Shown here in pieces: positions 1 through 9,006 of a DNA stretch of 44,843 nucleotides (position 1 is the stretch's first letter; every line of letters begins with the position of its first letter). A program made the translations under genes and the position numbers. The DNA is from Neobacillus citreus (lineage in GTDB: Bacteria; Bacillota; Bacilli; Bacillales; Cytobacillaceae), in assembly GCF_018343545.2 (NCBI RefSeq), contig NZ_JAGYPE020000022.1:1-44843 (forward strand), written 5' to 3'. The notes beneath the pieces are model-generated. The model was not told where the DNA came from and did no database searches. It worked only from the letters and a program-made list of their open reading frames with translations.

Positions 1-30
1 TTTGCTCTTACGAGTAATAATCCAACAAAA

Positions 31-64
31 AGGCATCCGAATGGGCTCATTCGAATGCCTTTTG
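31..64 (+). terminator. Rho-independent terminator-like hairpin
   Basis: A 13-bp near-perfect inverted repeat (31-43 with 48-60, one mismatch) is followed by a short T run. It probably ends a gene lying upstream of the window on the + strand. Confidence 0.6.
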
Positions 65-75
65 TCTACAATCTG

Positions 76-104
76 AAGGCTAAGTAAACTTACTTAGCCT
101 TTTC
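76..104. terminator. Second hairpin, perfect 12-bp inverted repeat
   Basis: AAGGCTAAGTAA at 76-87 is mirrored at 90-101 and followed by TTTTC. It lies directly after the first hairpin, so it may be a backup terminator. Confidence 0.5.
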
Positions 105-117
105 TCGTGCAAATTTA

Positions 118-145
118 CAAAAAAAGGACCAATCAGGTCCTTTCA
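118..145 (-). terminator. Terminator of the small minus-strand membrane gene
   Basis: AAAGGACC (123-130) and GGTCCTTT (136-143) form an 8-bp stem with a 5-nt loop. Read on the minus strand the stem is followed by a run of T, which places it at the 3' end of the gene at 184-399. Confidence 0.6.
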
Positions 146-183
146 TTAATAGCTGTGTAAAATCTTAATGAATTTAAAATAGC

Positions 184-399
184 CTAATTAATAATAATAT
201 AGACGATAAGAAGGGTGCATGTCCAAAAAATGATATTTTCAATGATTATTATTAATGATGGACTCGATTTTTTTCGATATGAAAACTTATTTCTATGGTA
301 CATTTTGTCGGCCTTTTCCAGCCTTTTCTCTTTTTCAACACGAATCATACCAAAAATAAAAGTGAGCAATATTATGAGTGCAAGAACTAAATAAAGCAT
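184..399 (-). CDS. Small membrane protein, function unknown
   Basis: The 71-residue product has a hydrophobic N-terminal segment (about residues 2-18), a basic middle rich in Lys/Arg (about 20-48) and a second hydrophobic segment near the C-terminus (about 49-70). That predicts a two-span membrane protein with a positively charged loop. An AAAGGTAG-like ribosome site sits a few bases before the ATG, and a hairpin with a minus-strand T run lies downstream. Both support a real gene. I recognise no family and give no function. Confidence 0.5.
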   Translation of the reverse strand: MLYLVLALIILLTFIFGMIRVEKEKRLEKADKMYHRNKFSYRKKSSPSLIIIIENIIFWTCTLLIVYIIIN

Positions 400-690
400 T
401 ATTCACTACCTTTCTAAATTTTTCGCCTAATCTATTTTTATCCATTTTTTTTGCTTTTATGCCATTCTTGTTACTAATATCCTTTAACGACAAGAAATTA
501 ACGTTGGTAATTGTCCGTAACGACTGAAAATATTGATCCAAAGAATGGAGAAATCACTCTACCTTTGCTTTAGGGCCAACTATTTGTCAATATGGTATTA
601 CCTTCTAAAAAGTTCCCACATTTCTCACATTGACTTATAATAGAAAATTTATTACTTTGGTTATATTGATTATAAATGGGGGGACATTTG

Positions 691-1815
691 TTGAAAAAAG
701 TAAAATTAGAAGAGATTGAGGTTTTAAGAGGAATAGCATTTTTGGCAGTTGTTTTGCAGCATGCATTGGCTGCAATATTTATTCAGCCTGATATTAATCT
801 TTCAAAAATAACAATTGCTACAACTTTACTAGGATTAACCAGATTCGCAGTTCCCTTATTCGTCTTTATTTCTGGCGTTGTTTTGTTTTACAACTATAAT
901 AATAAGTTAGACTATAGAAGTTTTTTACGAAAGAGATTTACACAAATATTTATTCCATACTTTTTTTGGACAATATTTTATTATGTATGGGCAAGTATGT
1001 TAGGTGGAGTGGCATCAACTAGTACATTTGGTCAGATACAGGATATTACTCAGTTAACGTTTACAGGTGAAGGTTATTATCATTTATGGTTTATGGTAAT
1101 GATTATTCCATTTTACTTTTTATTTCCTTTTTTCAGGACCTTCTTGTCGAAATATAGGAGAATGTCAACCAATCTGATGGTATTAACAGTCTTCTTTGCT
1201 ATTAATTTATCCATCGTATGGGCCTTAAATAGAGGTTTTATTCATTCTGCTAATCCAAATTTGGGATTTATTTTTAATTATTTAGATCGAAATTTTATTT
1301 TTTGGATATTTTATTTTATTTTAGGCGGTTTCGTTGGTTTGTATTACGAGCAATGGAAAATATTTGTACGAAGATCCCGATTTTTCATTATGGCAGGAAT
1401 TGGAATTTGTGTATATCTCATCTATTCTGATATTGCTATAATCAATCAAAATCTGACAGGGAACAATTATATTCAAAGTTCTTGGGTAACAGGGCCGCTT
1501 AGGCCGTTTATGATGGTAGCTATCTTATTTTTAATCGTTTTTATTTTTTTTATAACAGAAAAATTAGTTCAAAAAAAATCATTTATCACTAAAATGTTAA
1601 ATGCGTTTGGTAAATATTCTTTTGGGGCATATCTGATTCATGCATTTGTTTTACGCTTTACCAATCAGTTGGCAATTAACTTCTTTAGTAATTCTGGTGT
1701 GTTTTTTCAAACTGCTGTTTCGTTTATCTTATGCTCTATAATTAGCACACTATTTTGTTTAATTATTAGTAAAATGAAAATTTCTTCTGGTGAAGTGATC
1801 ATGGGAAAAGTGTAA
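691..1815 (+). CDS. Membrane-bound acyltransferase (acyltransferase 3 family)
   Basis: An integral membrane protein of about 374 residues with roughly ten hydrophobic segments. The N-terminal motif E-V-L-R-G-I-A-F then L-Q-H-A gives the Arg-x10-His pair typical of acyltransferase-3 proteins. Members of this family move acetyl or other acyl groups across the membrane onto sugars of peptidoglycan, teichoic acid or exopolysaccharide. The acceptor cannot be read here, but the neighbours are all wall-related. Start choice: a G6 tract at 678-683 sits 7 nt before a TTG at 691. The upstream ATG at 676 would overlap its own ribosome site, so I prefer the TTG. The gene appears monocistronic. Confidence 0.85.
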   Translation: MKKVKLEEIEVLRGIAFLAVVLQHALAAIFIQPDINLSKITIATTLLGLTRFAVPLFVFISGVVLFYNYNNKLDYRSFLRKRFTQIFIPYFFWTIFYYVWASMLGGVASTSTFGQIQDITQLTFTGEGYYHLWFMVMIIPFYFLFPFFRTFLSKYRRMSTNLMVLTVFFAINLSIVWALNRGFIHSANPNLGFIFNYLDRNFIFWIFYFILGGFVGLYYEQWKIFVRRSRFFIMAGIGICVYLIYSDIAIINQNLTGNNYIQSSWVTGPLRPFMMVAILFLIVFIFFITEKLVQKKSFITKMLNAFGKYSFGAYLIHAFVLRFTNQLAINFFSNSGVFFQTAVSFILCSIISTLFCLIISKMKISSGEVIMGKV

Positions 1816-1979
1816 AAACTTTGTCGAAAAATAAAAAAAGTGAATTTTCTATGTCTTTTCCAGTTGAAAACCAGCTAAATCCATTGACAGTTTAATAGAT
1901 GCAAAATATGATAAATATAGTCATGAAATTTTAAATTTCGATAAGGTTGTCGATTTTCCGGAGGTGGTTTTTAGTAGAA

Positions 1980-4421
1980 ATGGAACATAGTAGAATTAAG
2001 AAGGGGAATTTAGAGCCATTCAAAAGGTTCTTTAAAGCAATTCTCCCAACAATCCTTATATCCAGTGTTTTATTATTCCCCAGCCAATCCGAGGCTTATA
2101 CAGATTATTCAGTTTGGAAAATTGAAACTGGAGGGCTTATAGGGGAGGAATCTGTAAAAACTTCGCTAGATAGGCTGAAAGCAGAAACTAATTGGTGGGC
2201 AACTTATGAACCGACAGGAGCTGTTTCTCCATATTATCAGCTTTATTCAGGCAGTTATTACGGAGAGGAAAACGTAAAAAATGTATTAAATCAGTTTCAA
2301 ACTACTACAGGATTTAAAGCTGCTTATCAACCTGTGGGCAACCCAGTTCCTTACAAACAAATTATTTCTGGTAGCTATTATGGAGAAGAAAATGTAAAGC
2401 AGATTTTACAATCATTCCAGGAAAGCACTGGTATTTCAGGAACCTACGTTCCAACTGGAAATGGTATACCTAAGAAGAGAGTGCTATCAGGAGGCTATGT
2501 TGGAGAAGATTCTGTGAAAGAAGTTCTTCGTCAGTTTCAGGAAGCTACCGGTATAACAGCTTCTTATGAATCCAATGGTCAGTACTCAGATTATTACCAT
2601 CTTATTTCCGGTGGTTATTATGGAGAAGAAAATGTTAAATCCATTTTAGCAGATTTTACGGCACAGACCGGAATAAACGCTTCTTATGTGCCAAGTTATT
2701 ATGCTGACACCTACTCAGTCATTTCCGGTGGTTTTGTTGGTGAAACAACTGTTCAGGCCATTGTGAATCAAATAAATAATGACTTAGGTCTGACTGCTAA
2801 ATATGTAGGCACTTCAAATCCAGATGTATTTAATATCGTATTTGATTCGTTATACGGAGATTCTTTATCTAAGGTAACAGCCTACTTAGATAATAAGCAT
2901 TGGTGGTATTCGAAAACCGCAACAGGCAATAAAGTGCCTTTGAATTATAATATTGTTTCTGAGCCAAGTTTGGATAAATCGAAACTTGATGCAGCATTAA
3001 AATTCTTCCAATCACGGAATTGGTGGGCATCAGTTAATCCAACTGGTCAAAAACTATACAATGTCTTTCAGATTGTTACAAGCCCCACTGTAGATGATTC
3101 AATGATCAATAATGCTCTTGCCTTTTTTTCAAATAGAGGGTTATGGGCGACCTCTGAGTTGTCGAAAGAGTTGGCCTATCCTTACTTTAATATCGTTTCG
3201 GAACCCCTTTTAGAAAACGAAAAGGTCACTAATGCACTTAGTTTCTTTCAAAAAAGAGGCTGGTGGGCAGCACCACAAGAAACGGGCAAATATGGATATA
3301 CAGTCTTCGGGATAACGTCAGAACCTATTTTGGGATTGGATAACTCAAATTCTGCCTTAAATTTCTTTAAAGAAAACGGATGGTATGCGGTATCTACATC
3401 TACAGGTAAAACAGAGGGAGTGTTTAAAATTGTAACCGGCGGTTTCCAAGGTTATGAGACAGCACTCGCAAATGTTAAGTTGCTTGCTGACCATTATGGT
3501 TGGTGGTCAACACCCGTAAAAGTCCAAAATGGACCGCAGGTGACATATACAAATTATAACCTTTCGCTTTATGAAATGTTAAACTTGCAAATGAACCAAT
3601 CACCACAAACTGATAAGTACCGTAATGATCCGGCTTATATTCACTCCTCCTATGTGGATTTGGCAAATAATAAAATTACAGTGGATGGGTTAAATGTACG
3701 TAGTGGTCCTGGTACCTCTTATGCTTCAGTAGCTAAGTTAAATGCGGGATTCACCGGATTTAAGGTCCTTGAAACTGTAGGTGATTGGTATAGAATTTCC
3801 CTAACATGGAGAAATGCTAAACCGGAAGATGTTGAATATTATTTAAACCCAAATAATTTCCCTTCAGACAGTAATCAATACTTTCAGTATTTAAAGCTTT
3901 CAAAGCCAGCGGGTATTAATGTCAGTGAAGTGAATGAGAAAATTTTAAATTCAAATGCAGGTATCTTACAAAGTACAGCAGGTATTTTTGCTCAAGCCGC
4001 ACAGCTATATAATATTAATGAACTTTATCTTATTTCCCATGCTTTGCTAGAAACAGGAAATGGTCAATCTGCTCTTGCCAAAGGAATAAATTATAATGGG
4101 AAAGTAGTTTATAACATGTATGGCTATGGTGCGTATGATAGCTGCCCAGAAACTTGCGGTGCACAGACAGCCTACGAAAAAGGTTGGTTTACACCAGAGT
4201 TAGCAATTATAGGTGGGGCAGAGCTAATTGGAAAAGGTTATATCTATAATGATACCTTCCAACAAGATACCATCTATAAAATGAGATGGAATCCAGTATT
4301 ACCTTACCACCAATATGCTACTGATATTGCTTGGGCTTCAAAACAGGTTAATAATATATATAATCTTTATAAGCTATTAGATAACTATACACTTTATGTG
4401 GATATACCAGTTTACAAGTGA
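1980..4421 (+). CDS. Secreted endo-beta-N-acetylglucosaminidase with 12 SPOR-like repeats and an SH3b domain
   Basis: About 813 residues. A basic N-terminus and hydrophobic signal segment end near S-Q-S-E-A-Y. Twelve consecutive repeats of about 40 residues follow; the early ones read G-G/S-Y-x-G-E-E-N-V-K, while the middle ones (7-11) drift to I-V-S-E-P and keep W-W-A. Next comes an SH3b domain (about 566-610, L-N-V-R-S-G-P-G-T-S-Y). The C-terminal glucosaminidase domain is of GH73/LytD type, with S-H-A-L-L-E-T-G-N-G carrying the likely catalytic Glu691. It would cleave the glycan strand of peptidoglycan outside the cell. GGAGGTGG at 1960-1967 favours the ATG at 1980 over an upstream in-frame TTG at 1947. 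A terminator follows. Confidence 0.88.
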   Translation: MEHSRIKKGNLEPFKRFFKAILPTILISSVLLFPSQSEAYTDYSVWKIETGGLIGEESVKTSLDRLKAETNWWATYEPTGAVSPYYQLYSGSYYGEENVKNVLNQFQTTTGFKAAYQPVGNPVPYKQIISGSYYGEENVKQILQSFQESTGISGTYVPTGNGIPKKRVLSGGYVGEDSVKEVLRQFQEATGITASYESNGQYSDYYHLISGGYYGEENVKSILADFTAQTGINASYVPSYYADTYSVISGGFVGETTVQAIVNQINNDLGLTAKYVGTSNPDVFNIVFDSLYGDSLSKVTAYLDNKHWWYSKTATGNKVPLNYNIVSEPSLDKSKLDAALKFFQSRNWWASVNPTGQKLYNVFQIVTSPTVDDSMINNALAFFSNRGLWATSELSKELAYPYFNIVSEPLLENEKVTNALSFFQKRGWWAAPQETGKYGYTVFGITSEPILGLDNSNSALNFFKENGWYAVSTSTGKTEGVFKIVTGGFQGYETALANVKLLADHYGWWSTPVKVQNGPQVTYTNYNLSLYEMLNLQMNQSPQTDKYRNDPAYIHSSYVDLANNKITVDGLNVRSGPGTSYASVAKLNAGFTGFKVLETVGDWYRISLTWRNAKPEDVEYYLNPNNFPSDSNQYFQYLKLSKPAGINVSEVNEKILNSNAGILQSTAGIFAQAAQLYNINELYLISHALLETGNGQSALAKGINYNGKVVYNMYGYGAYDSCPETCGAQTAYEKGWFTPELAIIGGAELIGKGYIYNDTFQQDTIYKMRWNPVLPYHQYATDIAWASKQVNNIYNLYKLLDNYTLYVDIPVYK

Positions 4422-4430
4422 TAGCTTAGT

Positions 4431-4470
4431 AGGGACTGACTCGTAAAATTGAGTTCAGTCCCTTTTTCTT
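4431..4470 (+). terminator. Terminator after the glucosaminidase gene
   Basis: AGGGACTGACTC (4431-4442) pairs with GAGTTCAGTCCCT (4451-4463), followed by TTTTTCTTT. Confidence 0.8.
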
Positions 4471-4629
4471 TCCAGAAAATAAGTCGAAGTGTCGTTTCGG
4501 TATGATTTGCTCCCTAATTCATTATCCTCTATACTCATATTTAGAATTAACCGTAGCGAGTATATTTTTTATAAAATACTTGTCGTAATTTAATTAAAAC
4601 AGCAATATAAATGAGGAAGAGTGAGAGCA

Positions 4630-5361
4630 ATGAATGGGAAGCCAAAAATTAAAATTTTACATACATCCTTTGATTACAAAACAAGAAACGAATTGATGAA
4701 GGAACTTTTCAACAGGGTCAACAACTTGAAAAAAACATTTTTAGTTACTGCCAATCCAGAAATTGTTTATTATGCGGATAAAGATCCGTTCTATCAACAG
4801 AAGGTAAATCAAGCTGATTATGTGATTTCTGATGGGTATGGTGTAATTCTTGCCTCAAAAATTATTGGAAGGAAGCTTCCTGAACGTATCCCGGGATTCG
4901 AGGTAATGTGCGATTTGCTTTCTTTGGGCAATTCACATGGATGGAGTGCCTATTTTCTTGGTGCGAAAAAGGAAGTTCTGGAAAAGGCGATATTTAATAT
5001 TAAGGAAAGATATCCAAATTTAAAAATTTCCGGTTTTCGGGACGGCTATTTTACGGATTCCACTGACATTCGTAACGAAATACACACAAATAAACCAGAT
5101 TTGGTATTTGTTGCTTTAGGTTTTCCAAAACAAGAGGAATGGATTGTTGAAAATTACTCCGAAATGGAAAAAGGATTGTTTATTGGTGTCGGCGGCAGTT
5201 TCGATGTCATGGCTGGGGTTGTCAAAAGGGCACCCGCATTTTGGAGGAATTTGAATTTAGAATGGTTCTATCGTTTGATTAAACAGCCAAGCCGCTGGAG
5301 ACGGATGCTTGTGTTACCTGCCTTTGTATTAAAAGTTATAAAAAATAAGTATTTTTCATGA
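4630..5361 (+). CDS. tagA: N-acetylglucosaminyl-diphosphoundecaprenol N-acetyl-beta-D-mannosaminyltransferase (TagA)
   Basis: About 243 residues of the WecG/TagA/CpsF glycosyltransferase family, near the usual length. V-T-A-N-P-E-I-V lies in the N-terminal half. V-I-S-D-G-Y-G-V carries the conserved Asp (Asp68) proposed as catalytic base. L-G-F-P-K-Q-E-E-W and G-V-G-G-S-F-D lie in the second half. TagA adds ManNAc to undecaprenyl-PP-GlcNAc, the second step of the wall teichoic acid linkage unit, at the inner face of the membrane. The tagO paralogue downstream would make its substrate. GAGGAAGA at 4613-4620 is better spaced for the ATG at 4630; a GTG at 4621 is the alternative. Confidence 0.92.
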   Translation: MNGKPKIKILHTSFDYKTRNELMKELFNRVNNLKKTFLVTANPEIVYYADKDPFYQQKVNQADYVISDGYGVILASKIIGRKLPERIPGFEVMCDLLSLGNSHGWSAYFLGAKKEVLEKAIFNIKERYPNLKISGFRDGYFTDSTDIRNEIHTNKPDLVFVALGFPKQEEWIVENYSEMEKGLFIGVGGSFDVMAGVVKRAPAFWRNLNLEWFYRLIKQPSRWRRMLVLPAFVLKVIKNKYFS

Positions 5362-5434
5362 AACTAAGGACAACTAATTTTCGTCAAATAATTTGTAAAC
5401 CCTTTTTCATACTAGGCTATAACTCTTTCCATTT

Positions 5435-5474
5435 TGTGAAAAATGTATCTTTATGTTGTAATTTGTGATATACT
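5435..5474 (+). promoter_or_regulatory. Possible promoter region of the first tagO
   Basis: TATACT at 5469-5474 preceded by TGTGA resembles an extended -10 element; no good -35 is seen. The word TGTGAAAAATGTAT at 5435-5448 recurs exactly at 34533-34546 in front of the cytochrome locus. Confidence 0.3.
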
Positions 5475-5562
5475 CCATTAAGGTAAATTATTTGTGTACT
5501 TCAATTTAAAAAGTGATTATCTAAGTCTAGTAATATATTAAGCGGATTTTTTGGAGGACTGT

Positions 5563-6627
5563 ATGTTTTATTTTACATTGATGATTTGTTTTGTAGCGGC
5601 AATTCTCCTTACTCCAATTGTAAAAAAAATAGCATTCAAAATTGGTGCCACAGACAAACCTGAGCAGCGTAAAGTTCATCAAGGTATCATGCCTAGATTA
5701 GGCGGTCTTTCTATTTATTTGAGCTTTATTATTGGTGTTATGATTATTCATCCCTCAGAATCGTTTCATATACCAATATTGATAGGCAGCTTCGTCATTA
5801 TTATTACTGGAATGATTGATGATATTAAAGATATTTCAGCTAAATATAAATTAGCTGGGCAAATTATTGCGGCATTTATCGTCGTCATTTGGGGAGATAT
5901 GAAGGTTGAGTTTATTAATTTGCCTTTTGGTGGCGATCTGGATTTTGGGCCACTTAGTATCCCTCTAACGATGCTTTGGATTATTGGGGTTACAAATGCT
6001 ATTAATTTAATTGATGGCTTGGACGGCTTGGCAGCAGGGGTATCTTCTATTGCTTTATTAACTATTGCCGGCATGGCTGTTGTAATGGGTAATACTTATG
6101 TTGTGCTGATAGCGTTAATAGTAGCAGTTTCCTCATTAGGATTTTTATTTTATAATTTTTATCCAGCAAAAATCTTTATGGGTGATGTTGGATCTCAATT
6201 TCTTGGATATATTATAGGGGTATTATCTCTTTTAGGTTTTAAAAATATTACTTTTATCTCATTAATTATTCCAATTATTATTCTGGGTGTACCGATTTCA
6301 GATACTTTTTTTGCGATTATACGTCGGTTGATTAATAAGCAGCCAATTTCTGCTCCAGATAAGTCGCATCTTCACCATTGTTTATTACGTTCCGGTTTCA
6401 CTCATCGTCAAGCAGTGCTCTTAATATATGGCATGAGTATAATTTTTGGGCTTGCTGCCTTTATCTTCTCGCAAGCAACAGTTTGGGGTTCATTAATCGT
6501 TATCGCTGTTCTATTACTGGTCATCGAGCTGTTTGTTGAACAAGTAGGCCTAGTAAGGGAAGACTATAAACCACTGTTAAATCTGATTAAGGGAATAAAA
6601 CCGTTAAACCTTAAATCTAAGGGATAA
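5563..6627 (+). CDS. tagO: Undecaprenyl-phosphate N-acetylglucosaminyl-1-phosphate transferase (TagO/MraY family), copy 1
   Basis: A polytopic membrane protein of about 354 residues. Family signatures: R-K-V-H-Q-G then P-R-L-G-G near the N-terminus, G-M-I-D-D-I-K-D, N-A-I-N-L-I-D-G-L-D-G-L-A-A-G, F-M-G-D-V-G-S-Q-F-L-G, and D-K-S-H-L-H-H-C near the C-terminus. It transfers GlcNAc-1-P from UDP-GlcNAc to undecaprenyl phosphate, the first step of wall teichoic acid or other polymer synthesis, on the cytoplasmic side. GGAGG at 5553-5557 fixes the ATG at 5563. A second closely similar copy lies at 17135-18193; I infer that this one, beside tagA, is dedicated to the linkage unit or is a recent duplicate. 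Confidence 0.92.
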   Translation: MFYFTLMICFVAAILLTPIVKKIAFKIGATDKPEQRKVHQGIMPRLGGLSIYLSFIIGVMIIHPSESFHIPILIGSFVIIITGMIDDIKDISAKYKLAGQIIAAFIVVIWGDMKVEFINLPFGGDLDFGPLSIPLTMLWIIGVTNAINLIDGLDGLAAGVSSIALLTIAGMAVVMGNTYVVLIALIVAVSSLGFLFYNFYPAKIFMGDVGSQFLGYIIGVLSLLGFKNITFISLIIPIIILGVPISDTFFAIIRRLINKQPISAPDKSHLHHCLLRSGFTHRQAVLLIYGMSIIFGLAAFIFSQATVWGSLIVIAVLLLVIELFVEQVGLVREDYKPLLNLIKGIKPLNLKSKG

Positions 6628-6715
6628 ATACATTAAATGTTTAAGTGTGCATATTAACTGAAGTGCAACCAGTTAAGTAGATAGGAATAGAAAAGCACGA
6701 TTATCTAGCCTGAGT

Positions 6716-6752
6716 CCTGAATTGATAGCGATTCAGGTTATTTTATTTCTTT
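6716..6752 (+). terminator. Terminator after tagO copy 1
   Basis: CCTGAAT (6716-6722) pairs with ATTCAGG (6731-6737), followed by a T-rich tail. Confidence 0.65.
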
Positions 6753-6776
6753 TAGAGCATGGGGGGAACGTACCGA

Positions 6777-8615
6777 ATGGGGAAATATTACAAAATTGCA
6801 AGTTCAGCCGTTCTTTCCGTATTGATCTTTTTTGCTGGGATGGTGCCAGCGAAGGCTGCAGAGGTATCCGAAAAAGTAATTGTTGTTTTTAACAATAAAG
6901 CAGACAGTAGTTTAGTAGATCAGTACGGAGTTGTAGACCAAGAACTCGATAAGGCAAAAGCCGTTAGCGCCACTGTACCAATAGGAGCGATTGATCTACT
7001 GGAAAACAACCCAAATGTAAAATCTGTTGAAAAAGATACCCTTGTTAAGATTAACAGTGAATCACAAGAATGGGGAGTCCAAGCAACAAACGCGCCCCAA
7101 TCATGGTCTAGTGGATATACAGGCAAAGGTGTGAAAATTGCCGTGATTGATACGGGCATTGCCCAGCATGAAGACTTGACCATTTCTGGAGGCGTATCAA
7201 TTGTAAATGGTTCTTCCAGTTATTTTGATAATAATGGCCATGGCACACATATAGCAGGGATAATTGGTGCAAAAAAGAATGCCCTAGGAGTAGTGGGGAT
7301 TGCACCAGAAAGCTCTTTGTATGCCGTAAAGGTTTTGGATTCTAAGGGTGAAGGCTATTTATCCGATGTCATTGCCGGAATTGAATGGTCCATCGAACAT
7401 AAAATGGATATTATCAATTTGAGCATGGGATCAAACGAGCCTTCAGACGCCTTGCGTAACGTTATTGATAACGCATATGCTAATGGAGTCCTAATTGTAG
7501 CTGCAGCAGGTAATGCCGGAACAAGTGATGGTACAGGGGATAATGTGGAATATCCAGCAAGATATCCTTCTGTTATTGCCGTTTCAGCTATTGATGCCAA
7601 TAAAAATAGGGCGGACTTTTCTTCCACCGGTCCTGAGGTTGAAGTAAGTGCACCTGGTGTTAGTGTAAAAAGTACTTATCTAAACAATGGATATGCTTAT
7701 CTAAGCGGCACCTCTATGGCCGCACCTTTTGTGTCCGGAGACCTCGCTTTATTAAAACAGGCCCATCCATCCATGACCACCGGTGAATTAAGAAATCTGT
7801 TAGATGTGAATACCCTTGATTTAGGGGCACAAGGAAAAGACCTTTGGTTTGGCTATGGTTTGGTACAAGCTCCTATAGTTACTCAAACACCCTCACCCCC
7901 TACTACGTCGTCCATTTATCGTGTCATAACAGGTGGATTTCTTGGTGAGGCAAATGTGAAGCAAAAATTGGAGACACTTCGTACGCAAACTGGATGGTGG
8001 GCTACCTACGAACCGCTGGAACAAACTGCTCCATATTACCGGATTTTTACAGGAGAGTTTATCGGAGAAGACGCAGTTGCAAAAGCCATGAACGACGTTC
8101 AGTTGGAATCCGAAATGTGGATGACCTATGAAAGAACAAGACCAGCATATCCCACTTATCGCATTGTGACAGGGGGATTTAAAGGGAAAGAGAACGTAGA
8201 ACTGGCACTCGCAGGATTACAACGCGACACTGGATGGTGGGCGACGTACGAACCAACAGGTCAGCTTGACACTTACCGTATTGTCACGGGCGGACTCGGA
8301 GGAGAAGCGCAAGCAAAAGAAGCCCTTGCCCGTGTTTCGGCAAGAGGCTGGTGGGCTACTTTTGAAGAATACGGGGAACCGGTTTATTACTATCGGATTC
8401 GAACCGGTGAGTTTCTCGATGAAAATGCAGCCAAGCAATCGTTAACCTTTTTCACCAAAAGAGGTTGGTGGGCCACTTACACTCCATCCGGAAGAGTAGA
8501 GAGATATTACTGTATTGTCACAGGTGGCTTTGCCGGATTAGACGTTGCCGAGCAAAAAGCACAATGGCTTTCCGATACGTATGGTTGGTGGGTTAGCACA
8601 CAATACGTTCAATAA
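6777..8615 (+). CDS. Secreted subtilisin-like serine protease with C-terminal SPOR-like repeats
   Basis: About 612 residues. Signal peptide ending near V-P-A-K-A-A. Inhibitor-I9-like propeptide (about 30-95, V-I-V-V-F-N ... S-V-E-K-D). S8 catalytic domain (about 100-370) with Asp125 in A-V-I-D-T-G, His155 in H-G-T-H-I-A-G and Ser313 in G-T-S-M-A-A-P. Six C-terminal repeats of about 39 residues (Y-R-I-V-T-G-G-F-x-G-E ... G-W-W-A-T-Y-E-P) follow. All triad residues are present, so it should be active outside the cell, held at the wall by the repeats; processing of wall proteins is inference. The G6 tract at 6761-6766 serves the ATG at 6777 rather than the ATG at 6759. The repeat cassette matches that of the amidase at 13552 unit by unit. 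Confidence 0.93.
   Translation: MGKYYKIASSAVLSVLIFFAGMVPAKAAEVSEKVIVVFNNKADSSLVDQYGVVDQELDKAKAVSATVPIGAIDLLENNPNVKSVEKDTLVKINSESQEWGVQATNAPQSWSSGYTGKGVKIAVIDTGIAQHEDLTISGGVSIVNGSSSYFDNNGHGTHIAGIIGAKKNALGVVGIAPESSLYAVKVLDSKGEGYLSDVIAGIEWSIEHKMDIINLSMGSNEPSDALRNVIDNAYANGVLIVAAAGNAGTSDGTGDNVEYPARYPSVIAVSAIDANKNRADFSSTGPEVEVSAPGVSVKSTYLNNGYAYLSGTSMAAPFVSGDLALLKQAHPSMTTGELRNLLDVNTLDLGAQGKDLWFGYGLVQAPIVTQTPSPPTTSSIYRVITGGFLGEANVKQKLETLRTQTGWWATYEPLEQTAPYYRIFTGEFIGEDAVAKAMNDVQLESEMWMTYERTRPAYPTYRIVTGGFKGKENVELALAGLQRDTGWWATYEPTGQLDTYRIVTGGLGGEAQAKEALARVSARGWWATFEEYGEPVYYYRIRTGEFLDENAAKQSLTFFTKRGWWATYTPSGRVERYYCIVTGGFAGLDVAEQKAQWLSDTYGWWVSTQYVQ
7915..8612 (+). repeat. Six-unit SPOR-like repeat cassette of the protease
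   Basis: Six degenerate tandem units of about 117 nt encode a beta-alpha-beta-like pattern: Y-R-I-V-T-G-G-F, a short helix-forming stretch, then W-W-A-T-Y-E. Two units together resemble one SPOR domain in length and pattern. Confidence 0.75.
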
Positions 8616-8624
8616 TTAAGAAAA

Positions 8625-8660
8625 GGTGGGCTGTTAGTTATGCAGCTCATCTTTTTTTAT
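8625..8660 (+). terminator. Terminator after the protease gene
   Basis: GGTGGGCTG pairs with CAGCTCATC (8643-8651) allowing G-U pairs, followed by a run of T. The hairpin resembles the one behind the amidase gene (15430-15463), which suggests the 3' ends were duplicated with the coding cassettes. Confidence 0.7.
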
Positions 8661-8979
8661 AAAAAAAGAAGAATATTAAGTTGATAGAGTATCAAATTTA
8701 TATATAAAAGCGATGGCTCATTTCAGTTTGGCTTCTTTGATGCGCTTGGCCCCCACTCCAATAGACTGCCTTTCGGCATGGTACTTCTGATGGATTGGCA
8801 TTTGCATTGTACGTATGGGGAATTTGGGGGTTAGAGCATCCTGAAATTCCGTCACTTTATTTTCGGAGTTATGCACTGAAGAACATTATTTGAGGTAGTT
8901 AAATAATAATGACGGAACATTTCCCTTTAGCTGTGTGCTTTTTGGTGGCTTGAAAGGTCTGGGGTTATTGGCAGAATAA

Positions 8980-9006
8980 AAAAGCGGCATCGATTGCCGC
9001 TTTTAA
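8980..9006 (-). terminator. Terminator of the minus-strand operon (possibly bidirectional)
   Basis: AAAAGCGGCA and TTGCCGCTTTT form a strong stem with a T run in either direction, a few bases past the stop of the gene at 9011. Confidence 0.75.

Noticed and set aside
335..541. 68-codon minus-strand ORF
   Set aside because: TTG start without a ribosome site; overlaps the better supported small membrane gene; no recognisable feature.
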